DNA from: Rhodoferax sp.
GTDB lineage: Bacteria > Pseudomonadota > Gammaproteobacteria > Burkholderiales > Burkholderiaceae_C
Direction: 5' to 3'
Assembly: GCA_019449595.1 (NCBI GenBank)
Contig: JAGRPL010000006.1
Location: 186,001 to 250,000, forward strand
DNA length: 64,000 nt
Positions within the stretch are counted from its first letter, which is position 1; each line of letters opens with the position of its first letter. The notes under the pieces were generated by a model. It searched no databases. It worked only from the letters and a program-made list of their open reading frames with translations, and had not been told where the DNA came from. Positions 52,958 to 61,952 of this stretch are shown here, piece by piece. The position numbers and the translations under genes were made by a program.

Positions 52958-53877
52958 TGGAAGCCTATGCATTGCTGATCGCCTCAACCCTCAATGCCGG
53001 CACCGTGCTGGCCATTGCCGCGCTGGGGCTGCTGATCAACGAGAAGGCCGGCATCGTCAACCTGGGCGCCGAAGGCATGATGCTGTGCGCGGCCATAGCC
53101 GGCTTTGCCACCGTGGTGCACACCGGGAGCGACAGCCTGGGCTTCGTGGCCGGTCTGGCCGCCGGGGCGCTCTTGGCGGCGGTATTCGGGGGGCTGGTGA
53201 TCTGGCTCAACACCAACCAGTACGCCACCGGGCTGGCGCTGAGCCTGTTTGGTGCCGGCTTTTCGGCCTTTGCCGGCATTGGTTACGTGCAGGCCAAGAT
53301 TCCCGAGCGTCCCAGCTTCGCCGTGCCGTTCCTGTCCGACATTCCGCTGGTCGGCCCGGCGCTGTTTCGCCAGCATCCGCTGGTGTACCTGACCATGGCG
53401 TTCGTGGCGGGCCTGATCTGGTTCCTGTACCGCACCCGCTCCGGCCTGGTGCTGCGCAGCGTGGGCGAGAACCCGGAGTCCGCCCATGCGCTGGGCTACC
53501 CGGTGCGCTGGATCCGCTTGGGCGCCGTGGTGGTGGGTGGGGCGCTGTGCGGCCTGGCGGGTGCCTACATCTCCATCGTCTATACACCGCTGTGGACGGA
53601 GGGCATGGTGGCGGGCAAGGGCTGGATCGCGCTGGCCCTCACCACCTTTGCCACCTGGCGCCCGGCACGGGTCTTGCTGGGTGCCTACCTGTTCGGGGGC
53701 GTCACCATGCTGCAATTCCACTTGCAGGGCATGGGTGTGGAAATGCCCAGCCAGTTCCTGACCATGTTGCCCTACCTCGCCACCATCGTGGTGCTGGCCC
53801 TGATCTCGCGCAATCCGCGCTGGATTCGGATTAACATGCCAGCTTCGATTGGAAGGCCGTTTTACCCTGGCACCTAG
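52957..53877 (+). CDS. Nucleoside-type ABC transporter permease 2
   Basis: 306 residues. The start shares one base with the previous stop (TAATG). Eight to nine membrane helices with INEKAGIVNLGAEGMMLCAAIAGF, LRSVGENPESAHALGYPV and VAGKGWIALALTTFATWRPARVL are typical of YufQ/NupQ. It pairs with permease 1 to form the channel. Confidence 0.92.
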   Translation: MEAYALLIASTLNAGTVLAIAALGLLINEKAGIVNLGAEGMMLCAAIAGFATVVHTGSDSLGFVAGLAAGALLAAVFGGLVIWLNTNQYATGLALSLFGAGFSAFAGIGYVQAKIPERPSFAVPFLSDIPLVGPALFRQHPLVYLTMAFVAGLIWFLYRTRSGLVLRSVGENPESAHALGYPVRWIRLGAVVVGGALCGLAGAYISIVYTPLWTEGMVAGKGWIALALTTFATWRPARVLLGAYLFGGVTMLQFHLQGMGVEMPSQFLTMLPYLATIVVLALISRNPRWIRINMPASIGRPFYPGT

Positions 53878-53936
53878 ACTGTGGAATGCTGCCCCGGATT
53901 TTTCGTCCTTAACTGACCTTTCTAGAAGGAACTGAC

Positions 53937-55091
53937 ATGACCGATTTGCAAAAACGTGCGCTGCTGAAAGTGGCAGCGCTGACCGCTGTGGCCAGCGCTG
54001 CGCTGGTAGGTTGCGGCAAGAAGGAAGAGCCGGCACCGGCGCCCGCTCCCGCGCCGGCCGCTTCGGCGCCCGCGCCCAAGCCGGCACCGCTGAAAATTGC
54101 GTTTGCCTACGTGGGCCCGGTGGGCGACGGTGGCTGGAGCTTCGCCCACGACAACGGCCGCAAGGCGGTGGAGAAGGAATTTGGTGACAAGGTCGCCACG
54201 ACCTTTGTGGAGAGCGTGGCGGAGTCGGCCGACGCCGAGCGCGTGTTCCGCGACATGGTGGGCCAGGGCAACAAGCTGATTTTCGGCACCACGTTTGGCT
54301 ACATGGAGCCCATGCTCAAGGTCGCGGCCGACAACAAGGATGTGCATTTCGAGCACGCCACCGGCTACAAGACCGCCGAGAACATGAGCACCTATGACAG
54401 CCGCACCTACGAAGGCGCGTACATGGCAGGCGTGATTGCCGGCAAGATGAGCAAGACCGGCACGCTGGGCGTGGTGGCCTCGGTGCCAATTCCCGAAGTG
54501 ATCCGCAACATCAACAGCTTCACGCTGGGTGCCCAGAGCAGCAACCCCAAGATCAAGACCAAGGTGGTGTGGGTCAACGAGTGGTTCAACCCGCCCAAGG
54601 AAACCGAAGCCGCCACCAGCCTGATCAACGGCGGTGCCGACGTGCTGTTCCAGAACACCGACTCGCCGGCCGTGCTCAAGACCGCGCAGGACAAGGGTAA
54701 GCGCGCCTTCGGCTGGGATTCCGACATGACCGCCTACGGTCCCAAGGCCCACCTGGCGTCTTCCATCATCAACTGGGGTCCCTACTACATCAAGACCGTC
54801 AAGGACGCGCTGGATGGCAAGTCGGTGAGCGGACAGAGCTGGTGGGGCGTGAAGGAAGGCGCTATTGACATCGTGTCCATTGCCGACGACGTGCCGGCCG
54901 AAACCAAGGCCAAGGTCGACGAGGTGAAGGCCGGCCTGAAGGACGGCAGCTTCGTCATCTGGAAGGGCCCGATCGTGGACAACACCGGCAAGGTGCAGAT
55001 TGCCAAGGACGCCGTGGCGGACGACAAGTTCCTGGGCGGTCTGAATTTCTACGTCAAGGGCGTGGAAGGCAAGATCCCAGGCGGCAAGTAA
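53937..55091 (+). CDS. BMP-family substrate-binding lipoprotein (nucleoside importer)
   Basis: 384 residues, with AGAAGGA before the ATG. A lipobox ALVGC is followed by a Lys/Glu and Ala-Pro spacer (about 28-52) and a BMP/PnrA domain (KIAFAYVGPVGDGGWSFAHDNGRKAVE, GTTFGYMEPMLKVAADNKDVHFEHATGYK). The Asp and Phe/Trp positions used by PnrA-type proteins to bind purine nucleosides look conserved, but ligand choice is an inference. A strong terminator closes the operon. Confidence 0.92.
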   Translation: MTDLQKRALLKVAALTAVASAALVGCGKKEEPAPAPAPAPAASAPAPKPAPLKIAFAYVGPVGDGGWSFAHDNGRKAVEKEFGDKVATTFVESVAESADAERVFRDMVGQGNKLIFGTTFGYMEPMLKVAADNKDVHFEHATGYKTAENMSTYDSRTYEGAYMAGVIAGKMSKTGTLGVVASVPIPEVIRNINSFTLGAQSSNPKIKTKVVWVNEWFNPPKETEAATSLINGGADVLFQNTDSPAVLKTAQDKGKRAFGWDSDMTAYGPKAHLASSIINWGPYYIKTVKDALDGKSVSGQSWWGVKEGAIDIVSIADDVPAETKAKVDEVKAGLKDGSFVIWKGPIVDNTGKVQIAKDAVADDKFLGGLNFYVKGVEGKIPGGK

Positions 55092-55106
55092 GCCTTACCG
55101 CACTGC

Positions 55107-55137
55107 AAAAAGGCCGCTCTCGAGCGGCCTTTTTTTA
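55107..55137 (+). terminator. Terminator of the nucleoside ABC operon
   Basis: AAAAGGCCGCTC/GAGCGGCCTTTT, a 12-bp perfect stem with a two-base turn, followed by T7. It could also act on the convergent PBP gene, whose stop lies within the tail. Confidence 0.92.
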
Positions 55138-57510
55138 TTGGGCGGACGGTGACCCTTGGGGGGTGCTATCCGGTGGCGCGGCCGGGGCGGCGTCGGCCTC
55201 GGATGTGCCGGTTTCCGGTTGCAGCAGCTGGTCTATTTTTTCCTGCAGGGGATCGGGTTCGGTGGGCAGTTCGGGCGCGGCGGGCGCCGACGCCGGCGGC
55301 TGTGCAGCGCGCTGCGGTGCGGGGGCCTGGGCCGGCGGGCTGGCAAACAGGCCCACGATCCAGGCGCGGAATTGCCGCAACCAGCGCCGCAACGGGTTGC
55401 TGTCGGGTGGCTCCTCGAAGCGGATGCGCGGATCGATGAGGCGTGCGTGCAGCGCCTTGCCGAAGAAGTCGCCCACCATGGGCAGGGCGCTGTGGGCACC
55501 CTGGCCCCAGTAGTCGCTGCGCAGCGTGATGCGGCTGTCATCGAACCCGACCCAGGCGCCGGCCACGAGCTGCGGGTGCATCAGGATGAACCAGCCGTCG
55601 GCGTTGTCCTGCGTGGTGCCGGTCTTGCCGGCGACATCGGCGCGGATGCCAAAGCGGCGGCGGATGTCGGCTCCGGTGCCGCGGTCAATGACACCCCGCA
55701 GGGTGTCGAGCAGGGTGTAGGTCACGTCCGGCGGGAGGGCCGGCTCCGGGGTGGGCGGAGCGAAGGCTTCGATCACCCGGCCGTTGCGGTCCTCGATGCG
55801 GGTGACCAGCACCGGTTCGGTGTAGCTGCCGCCATTGGCAATGGTGCCGTAGGCCGCGACCATTTCCTTCAGGGTGACCGGGCTGGTGCCCAGCGCGAGC
55901 GAGGGCACCTCTTCCAGTCTGCTCTGGCGCACGCCCATGGCGCGGGCGAGGCGGGCCACCTTGACCGGGCCGGTTTCCTGCATCAGCTGGGCGGTGATGG
56001 TGTTCTTCGACTGCGCCAGTGCGTCGCGCAGGCGCATCGCCTGGCCACTGGGGGGCGTGCTGTCGCCGGGCCGCCAGATTTCACCGCCGCCAACGGCGAT
56101 CTCCACGGCCTGGTCGACCAGGGTGTCATCCGGGCTCTTGCCTTGGCGGAAGGCTTCGCCGTACACGAAGGGCTTGAAGGTCGAGCCGGGCTGGCGGCGC
56201 GCCTGCTGGACATGGTCAAAGGCGCTTTGCTCGAAGTCGCGGCTGCCGACCCAGGCCTTGACCTGGCCGTTGTGCGGGTCCAGCGCCAGAAAGCCGGCCT
56301 GCACCAGGGTCTTCTGCTGGCGTAGCGCCCGCAGGAAGGACGCGTCGGTCTGCAGCTGCTGGATGGCCTGCTCGTGCGTCAGGCCGGTGGCACGGGCAGC
56401 GCTGTAGGGCGCCGATTCGCGCAGCAAGGCCTGGACCAGGCTGCTGTTGGCGCTCCACGCCGAGCGCGAGGCCCACGCGCCGTTGGCCACGTTCTGCAGG
56501 AGCCGGCCCTGGCGCGCAACGGCCTGGTTGGCCAGGGCCTGCAACCGGGAGTCCAGGGTGGTGTACACGACCAGCCCGTCGTTGTAGATGTTGTAGTCGT
56601 TGCGGTCGGCCCAGGCGATCAGCCATTTGCGCACCTGCTGGGCGAAATGGGGGGCGGGCCCCGCCGGTTCGGTCTGCCGTTCAAAGTCGATGTTCAGGGG
56701 CTTCTTGCGCAGCGATTCGTACTGGGCCGGCGCCAGCTTCCCGCGCTTGACCAGCTGCGCGAGCACGGTGTTGCGGCGCTGCAGGGCGCGTTCGGGGTTC
56801 AGCACCGGGTTGTAGTAGCTGTTGCCCTTGAGCATGCCGATGAGGGTGGCGCTTTCCAGCACGTCCAGCGCGTGGGCCGAGGTGCCGAAATAGGTGCGCG
56901 CCGCCATCTCGATGCCGTAGGCGTTGTAGAGAAAGGGAACCGTGTTGAGGTAGGTCTCCAGGATTTCGTCCTTGGAGTAGACGAACTCGATCTTCAGGGC
57001 GGTGATGGCTTCCTTGATCTTGCGCGTGAGGGTGGGCGAGCGGCCAATGTCTTCGGGGTACAGGTTGCGTGCCAGCTGCTGGGTCAGGGTGGAGCCGCCC
57101 TGTCGGGTGCCGCCAAAGGTGCTGAGCAGCGCCGCTCCGGTGCGGCGCCAGTCCAGACCGTGGTGGCTGTAGAAGCGGTGGTCTTCCGTGGCGATCAGGG
57201 CGTCGATCACATGCGGGGAGACGTCGGACAGTGCCACCCATTCGCGGTTGGCGGGCTTGAGCTCGGCCAGCAGCTTGCCGTCGGCCGAGAGGATGTGCGC
57301 CGGCTGCTCCGTGGCCACTTTGCGGATGTCGCGGATGCTGGGGGTAAACGGAATCAGCACCAGCACATACACCAGCACCAGGGCCGGCACGGCCAGCAGC
57401 GCATGGGCCACTTCCCGGCGGGAAGCGTTGCGCGCACGGGCCAGCACCGGGGCAAGGCGGGCTGCTGCGGCGCGCAGCGCCTGTGGGATGGCAGAGAGTG
57501 GGGTTGGCAT
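55135..57510 (-). CDS. Class A penicillin-binding protein (second copy)
   Basis: 791 residues from ATG 57510; an in-frame GTG lies three codons before. One N-terminal helix (HALLAVPALVLVYVLVLIPF) precedes GT51 (ATEDHRFYSHHGLDW, GGSTLTQQLARNLYP) and a transpeptidase with PGSTFKPF, SKNTI and KTGTTQ. A Pro/Ala/Gln-rich tail of about 70 residues follows the catalytic domain. It is distinct from the PBP at 27872, and the low-complexity tail may mediate partner binding. Confidence 0.92.
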   Translation of the reverse strand: MPTPLSAIPQALRAAAARLAPVLARARNASRREVAHALLAVPALVLVYVLVLIPFTPSIRDIRKVATEQPAHILSADGKLLAELKPANREWVALSDVSPHVIDALIATEDHRFYSHHGLDWRRTGAALLSTFGGTRQGGSTLTQQLARNLYPEDIGRSPTLTRKIKEAITALKIEFVYSKDEILETYLNTVPFLYNAYGIEMAARTYFGTSAHALDVLESATLIGMLKGNSYYNPVLNPERALQRRNTVLAQLVKRGKLAPAQYESLRKKPLNIDFERQTEPAGPAPHFAQQVRKWLIAWADRNDYNIYNDGLVVYTTLDSRLQALANQAVARQGRLLQNVANGAWASRSAWSANSSLVQALLRESAPYSAARATGLTHEQAIQQLQTDASFLRALRQQKTLVQAGFLALDPHNGQVKAWVGSRDFEQSAFDHVQQARRQPGSTFKPFVYGEAFRQGKSPDDTLVDQAVEIAVGGGEIWRPGDSTPPSGQAMRLRDALAQSKNTITAQLMQETGPVKVARLARAMGVRQSRLEEVPSLALGTSPVTLKEMVAAYGTIANGGSYTEPVLVTRIEDRNGRVIEAFAPPTPEPALPPDVTYTLLDTLRGVIDRGTGADIRRRFGIRADVAGKTGTTQDNADGWFILMHPQLVAGAWVGFDDSRITLRSDYWGQGAHSALPMVGDFFGKALHARLIDPRIRFEEPPDSNPLRRWLRQFRAWIVGLFASPPAQAPAPQRAAQPPASAPAAPELPTEPDPLQEKIDQLLQPETGTSEADAAPAAPPDSTPQGSPSAQ

Positions 57511-57541
57511 GGACGGCACGGGGGCGGGACAGGGGCGCCGC

Positions 57542-58486
57542 TCAGGACCGGTGGCTCAGGGCCAGCGCCAGTGCCATCAACAAGCCGTTGGCGTTGGCGG
57601 CGGCAATGGTGGCCTGGATGGCCGGTGTCAGCCGTGCCGGCTGGTCGGCGTGGCGCAGCAGCCTGCGGCATGCGATGAACGATAGTGCGGCGGGTAACAG
57701 GCCCAGCGCACACAGCGCTGGCAAAGCCCCCGCCACCAGCGCCAGCGCCAGCCAGAGGTAGGCCGCGCCGGTCAGCAGCGGGTAGCCCCAGCGCGCCGTT
57801 TGTGTGCCCAGGCGCACGATCAGCGTGCGTTTGCCGGCCGCGGCATCGGCCAGCCGGTCCGGAAACTGGTTGAGGTACAGGATGGCGCCCACCAGCAGCG
57901 CAAACGGCAGGCCGGCCACCAGGGGCAGGGCCGCAAACGCCCCGCGCTGCACGAAATCCGTTCCCAGCACCACCAGCAGCCAGCCGCCCACAATGGCCAG
58001 CTCCCCGACGCCGCGGGCCATCAGCTGCAGCGGTGGGGCCGAGTAGGCCCAGGCAATCAGCAGTCCGGCCAAGCCGATCAGCAGGAGCCCGCTGGCCGAG
58101 TGGGCGGTCAGCCACAGCCCGGCGGGAATTACCGCGGCCAGCAAGGTGTAGCCAAACAGCCGGGTGGCCTGCAGGCTCAGCACGCCGTTCTGGATGAAGC
58201 GGCTGCCACCGGTGAAGGGGAACAGGCGCTCCTGGTTGGCTGCATCCGTGCCGCTGAGCGCATCGTAGTAGTCGTTGACCACGTTGGCGCCGGCGTGGGC
58301 CATCAGGGCGAAGAGCACGGTGAGCACGGCCTTGGTCAAGTCGATCGCCAGGCCACCGGCGCTGGCGGCGCCCAGGCCGATCAGAACGCCGGCCAGCGTG
58401 ACGCTGAGGAATGCGGGCCGGGTGGCGGCGAAGTAGGTGGCAAAGGGGTGGCTGGCGTGCAGCAGACTGGGTTCGCGTGGATTCAT
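57542..58486 (-). CDS. UbiA-family prenyltransferase (MenA-like)
   Basis: 314 residues from MNPREPSLLHAS. Around nine membrane helices are seen. The first Asp-rich motif is NVVNDYYDALSGTD, and the second is NQFPDRLADAAAGKRTL. Sequence style is that of 1,4-dihydroxy-2-naphthoate prenyltransferase (MenA). No other menaquinone genes are seen, so the aromatic acceptor is uncertain. It is divergent from the patatin gene with a 47-bp gap. Confidence 0.85.
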   Translation of the reverse strand: MNPREPSLLHASHPFATYFAATRPAFLSVTLAGVLIGLGAASAGGLAIDLTKAVLTVLFALMAHAGANVVNDYYDALSGTDAANQERLFPFTGGSRFIQNGVLSLQATRLFGYTLLAAVIPAGLWLTAHSASGLLLIGLAGLLIAWAYSAPPLQLMARGVGELAIVGGWLLVVLGTDFVQRGAFAALPLVAGLPFALLVGAILYLNQFPDRLADAAAGKRTLIVRLGTQTARWGYPLLTGAAYLWLALALVAGALPALCALGLLPAALSFIACRRLLRHADQPARLTPAIQATIAAANANGLLMALALALSHRS

Positions 58487-58533
58487 GGGGTAATCATGCC
58501 AGTTCGGTAACGGGAATTTGCTACCCTTGCGGC

Positions 58534-59673
58534 ATGAGCACACTCCCACTGGAACGCGCGACGCACGCCGCCGATGGCTCCGCCCACCGGCTCAACCTGG
58601 CCTTGCAGGGGGGCGGCTCGCATGGCGCCTTTACCTGGGGGGTGCTCGACGCCCTGCTGGAAGATGGCCGCATTGCCCTGGAAGGCATCAGTGGCACCAG
58701 TGCCGGGGCCATGAATGCGGTGGCGCTGGCCCATGGCTTTGCGCAGAGCCTGGGCAAGCCGCAGGCCGATGCCCGCGAGGCCGCCCGGGAATCGCTGGCC
58801 AATTTCTGGAACGGGATTGTGGCCATGGGGGTGCTGGGGCAGGCGCAGCGCGCGCCGTTTGACCTGCTGTTTGGCCAGTTGGGTGGCAGCAGCAACCCGA
58901 CGGCGCTGTGGGCCGACGCCATGACGCGGGCCTGGTCCAGCACGCTGTCGCCGTACCAGAGCAATCCGTTTGACCTCAACCCGCTGAAGAATTTTCTGGA
59001 AAGCCAGGTGGATTTTGAACGTCTGGCCGATCTCCAGGCACTCAAGGTGTTCGTGGTCGCCACCCGGGTGACGACCGGCAAGGCCGAGGTGTTTTCGGGC
59101 CGGCGGCTGACGGCCAAGGCCGTCATGGCCTCGGCGTGCCTGCCCATGGTGTTCCAGGCGGTGGAGATTGAGGGCGACCATTTCTGGGACGGAGGCTACT
59201 CGGGCAACCCTGCCATCCACCCACTGATCTACCAGTGCGCCAGCCGCGACATCATGCTGGTGCAGATCAATCCGATCCGCCGCGACAAGTTGCCCACCAA
59301 CGCCAGCGACATCATGGACCGCCTGAATGAAATCACGTTCAACGCCGCGCTCATTGCGGAAATGCGGGCCATTGATTTCGTCAAGCGTCTGTTGAAGGAA
59401 GGCAAGCTCGATCCAACCCATTACAAGGACGTGCTGATGCACCGCATTGATGGTGGCCAGGTCCTGGAGCAGTTCAGCGCCTCCACCAAGACCTCGACCG
59501 ATGCCAAGCTGATCAAGTCCCTGCACGACCTCGGACGGGAATGCGCCCGGGAGTGGATGAGCCGGCACCACGCATCGCTCGGCGTGGCCGGTACAGTCAA
59601 CATTGCCCGGGATTACCTGGACGACCTGCGCATGCCGGTGCAGGCCCATGGCGGCGGCCCTACCGCGGCGTGA
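58534..59673 (+). CDS. Patatin-like phospholipase
   Basis: 379 residues from MSTLPLERAT. The oxyanion loop LQGGGSHGAFTWG, nucleophile GTSAG (Ser56) and DGGYSGNP with the catalytic Asp form the Ser-Asp dyad of the RssA/patatin family. No signal peptide, so it is likely cytoplasmic or exported by another route. It would hydrolyse acyl lipids; substrate unknown. The upstream gap contains the promoter shared with the divergent prenyltransferase gene. Confidence 0.9.
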   Translation: MSTLPLERATHAADGSAHRLNLALQGGGSHGAFTWGVLDALLEDGRIALEGISGTSAGAMNAVALAHGFAQSLGKPQADAREAARESLANFWNGIVAMGVLGQAQRAPFDLLFGQLGGSSNPTALWADAMTRAWSSTLSPYQSNPFDLNPLKNFLESQVDFERLADLQALKVFVVATRVTTGKAEVFSGRRLTAKAVMASACLPMVFQAVEIEGDHFWDGGYSGNPAIHPLIYQCASRDIMLVQINPIRRDKLPTNASDIMDRLNEITFNAALIAEMRAIDFVKRLLKEGKLDPTHYKDVLMHRIDGGQVLEQFSASTKTSTDAKLIKSLHDLGRECAREWMSRHHASLGVAGTVNIARDYLDDLRMPVQAHGGGPTAA

Positions 59674-59701
59674 GCAGACAATGGTGTTCTGGAGATCAAC
59701 C

Positions 59702-60346
59702 ATGAGACAAGGCCTATCCATGCAGACCCGTTCTTTCCGATCCTGGACCGTTGCCGGTCTGGTGTGCCTGCTGCCGCTGGCGGCCCTGGCCGAATTGCCC
59801 CGGCGCGACCTCACGGTGGAATTGCGCCAGGTGCAGGAGGGCGAGGAGTCGGGGGGCTATTCCGTTGGCATGGCGCCGCGTGAACCGACGCTGGCTCCGC
59901 AGCAGGTCCGGGTTCGCAACGGTGAAAAAGCCCGCCTGCAGATGACCCAGTCCATGCCCGTGCTGTGGGCGCAAAAGGTGGAGGGGCAGACGTCGTCGTT
60001 GAGCGTCGGTGGCGCCACCGCCAGCAGCAGTGGGGGCGGGGTGACGCAGGCGGTGACCTGGATGGAAGCCGGGCAGAGCCTGGCGGTGACGCCCCGCTGG
60101 CCGGGCGGCAAGCAGCCGGCGCGTGTGGAGGTGGAGGTGGAGGTGCAGACGGCCGCGGTGGATGAGCGCACCGGTTCGGAACTGCCGGCCACGGGGCGCC
60201 AGCAGCTGGTCACCACCGTGACTGCACCGCTGCGCCAGTGGGTCACGATCGCGACCAGCGGCAGTGCGGCGCAACCGGGGGTCTACAGCAGCACGGCCAA
60301 CGCCAGCCGCCGCCGGCTGCTGCAGATCCGGGTACTGGATAACTGA
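59702..60346 (+). CDS. Secreted protein of unknown function
   Basis: 214 residues from ATG 59702 with GGAG 7 nt upstream; MQTRSFRSW at 59720 is an alternative. A signal peptide (SWTVAGLVCLLPLAALA) precedes a beta-rich mature part with Gly/Ser stretches and Val/Glu repeats (VEVEVEVQT). No domain recognised. It follows the patatin gene by 28 bp and ends at a strong hairpin. It may be a periplasmic partner, but no function can be given. Confidence 0.65.
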   Translation: MRQGLSMQTRSFRSWTVAGLVCLLPLAALAELPRRDLTVELRQVQEGEESGGYSVGMAPREPTLAPQQVRVRNGEKARLQMTQSMPVLWAQKVEGQTSSLSVGGATASSSGGGVTQAVTWMEAGQSLAVTPRWPGGKQPARVEVEVEVQTAAVDERTGSELPATGRQQLVTTVTAPLRQWVTIATSGSAAQPGVYSSTANASRRRLLQIRVLDN

Positions 60347-60348
60347 AA

Positions 60349-60379
60349 CCCCAGGCACGGCACGGGCCGTGCCCAGGGG
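60349..60379. terminator. Hairpin between convergent genes
   Basis: CCCCAGGCACGG and its near complement form a long GC-rich stem with a short loop, directly between the convergent stops at 60346 and 60381. It has no T run. Confidence 0.55.
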
Positions 60380-60380
60380 C

Positions 60381-61952
60381 TCAGTGGCTGGTGCCTTCGG
60401 AGCGGCTGATCTTGTTCCAGACGTTGTATTTGCCGATGGGCTTGTTCATGGGCAGGCGTTTGACTTCCTGCAGCGTCTGTGCGTCGTAGACGATGATGGC
60501 GCCATCGGTCTCCATCAGGCTGGCTAGCGCATAGCGCCCGTCGCGGGTGAACTCCATGTGGGCAAACGTCTTGCCGGGCACCGGGCGCAGCCGGGCGGCA
60601 ATGGCCAGGGTGTCCTTGTCGATGGCGATCAGGGTGTCCTTGGCGGTGGGGCTCATCATGGCGTCGGCAAAGGCGTAGCGGGATTTTTCATGGCTGCGCA
60701 GGAAGAAGCCCGGGCCCAGGGTGGTGACGCTGCCGACGGTTTTCCAGTCCTTGGTGTCGATGAGGCTGATCACGCCTTCCTTCAGGTTGGGCGTGGCCAT
60801 GACGCGGCGGCCCTTCCAGTCGAACGCGATGCCGGAGCCCAGGTGGGGCATGCCCGGGAGGTCCAGGTCGGCGATCTTGCGCCGGGCATTGAGGTTGACC
60901 ACCTGCCCCTTGCCCACGCCGTTGCCGTCGGGGCGGGTGGCGCCGAACACATTGGCATAGCTGTCGTCAAAGAAGAAGTCGTCCAGGATGTCTTCCAGCG
61001 GCGTGCGCCGCGGGTTGAGGAAACCGGGCTTGGCAATGGCCTCCTTCATCTTGTAGTCGTGCACGTAGCCGTCGTAGATGGGTTCGGCGTTGGGGTCGTA
61101 GCTGACTTCCCACAACTCGGGAATGTCCTTGAGTGCCACGATGAAACTCTTGCGCGGGGCAGCGTCGTACACGGCCGACACCCGGGAGCTGTGCTTGCCG
61201 TCCAGGCTGGTGGTGGGGATGGATTTGACGAAGTTTAGCTCCGCGTCCAGCACCACCACGGAATGGGGCAGGTAGTTGCCCACCAGAACCCATTTGCCGT
61301 CGTTCGACACCGCCACGTTGCGGGCGTTGATGCCGGCGCGCACTTCCACGACGGTCTTGAGGTTCCACAGGTCATATTTGGACACCCAGCCGTCGCGCGA
61401 GCCGAAGTACACGTAGCGGCCGTCGGGCGAAAACTTCGGTCCACCGTGCAGGGCAAAGCGTGTTGGCGTGCGGCCGATCACTTCCAGCTTGTCGCCGTCG
61501 AGCACGCTGACGTGGTGGTCACCGGCTTCCACCACGACAAACAGGTTGAGCGGGTCGGCCTTGAAGGCGGGATGGTCGGGCAAGGTGCCGGGGGCATGGT
61601 GCACGACGCGGGAGGCCCGGATTTCGGCCTCGTTCCACACCGGTTGCGGGGTGACGGGCGTGTAGATCCAGGCGGCCAGCGCCTGGATTTCGGCATCACC
61701 CAGCACACCCTGGAAGCCGGCCATTTGAGTGGCGGTGCGGCCTTCGCGGATGACGCGCAGGGCTTCGGGGCGGCGCAGGCGTTCCAGGTTTTCCGGCAGC
61801 AGCGCGGGCCCGGTTCCGCCCAGTCGGTCCGCGCCATGGCAGGAGGCGCAGCGCTGCTGGAAGACGGCAGAGGCATCCACCGTGTCGGCGGCCAAGGCGG
61901 GACCGCTGATGGCGATCAGCAGCGCGAGCAGGGGCAAGGACAGCCACTTCAT
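60381..61952 (-). CDS. nirN: NirN: cytochrome c and heme d1-domain protein
   Basis: 523 residues with a signal peptide (LLALLIAISGPALA). The heme c site is CASCH (Cys35, Cys38, His39), followed by an eight-bladed cytochrome d1 propeller (DPLNLFVVVEAGDHHVSVLDGDKL, HGGPKFSPDGRYVYFGSRDGWVSKYDLWNLK). NirN acts in the periplasm and dehydrogenates dihydro-heme d1 in the last step of d1 heme synthesis. It overlaps nirJ by 4 bp. It resembles NirS, but the single N-terminal heme and short cytochrome part fit NirN. Confidence 0.9.
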   Translation of the reverse strand: MKWLSLPLLALLIAISGPALAADTVDASAVFQQRCASCHGADRLGGTGPALLPENLERLRRPEALRVIREGRTATQMAGFQGVLGDAEIQALAAWIYTPVTPQPVWNEAEIRASRVVHHAPGTLPDHPAFKADPLNLFVVVEAGDHHVSVLDGDKLEVIGRTPTRFALHGGPKFSPDGRYVYFGSRDGWVSKYDLWNLKTVVEVRAGINARNVAVSNDGKWVLVGNYLPHSVVVLDAELNFVKSIPTTSLDGKHSSRVSAVYDAAPRKSFIVALKDIPELWEVSYDPNAEPIYDGYVHDYKMKEAIAKPGFLNPRRTPLEDILDDFFFDDSYANVFGATRPDGNGVGKGQVVNLNARRKIADLDLPGMPHLGSGIAFDWKGRRVMATPNLKEGVISLIDTKDWKTVGSVTTLGPGFFLRSHEKSRYAFADAMMSPTAKDTLIAIDKDTLAIAARLRPVPGKTFAHMEFTRDGRYALASLMETDGAIIVYDAQTLQEVKRLPMNKPIGKYNVWNKISRSEGTSH

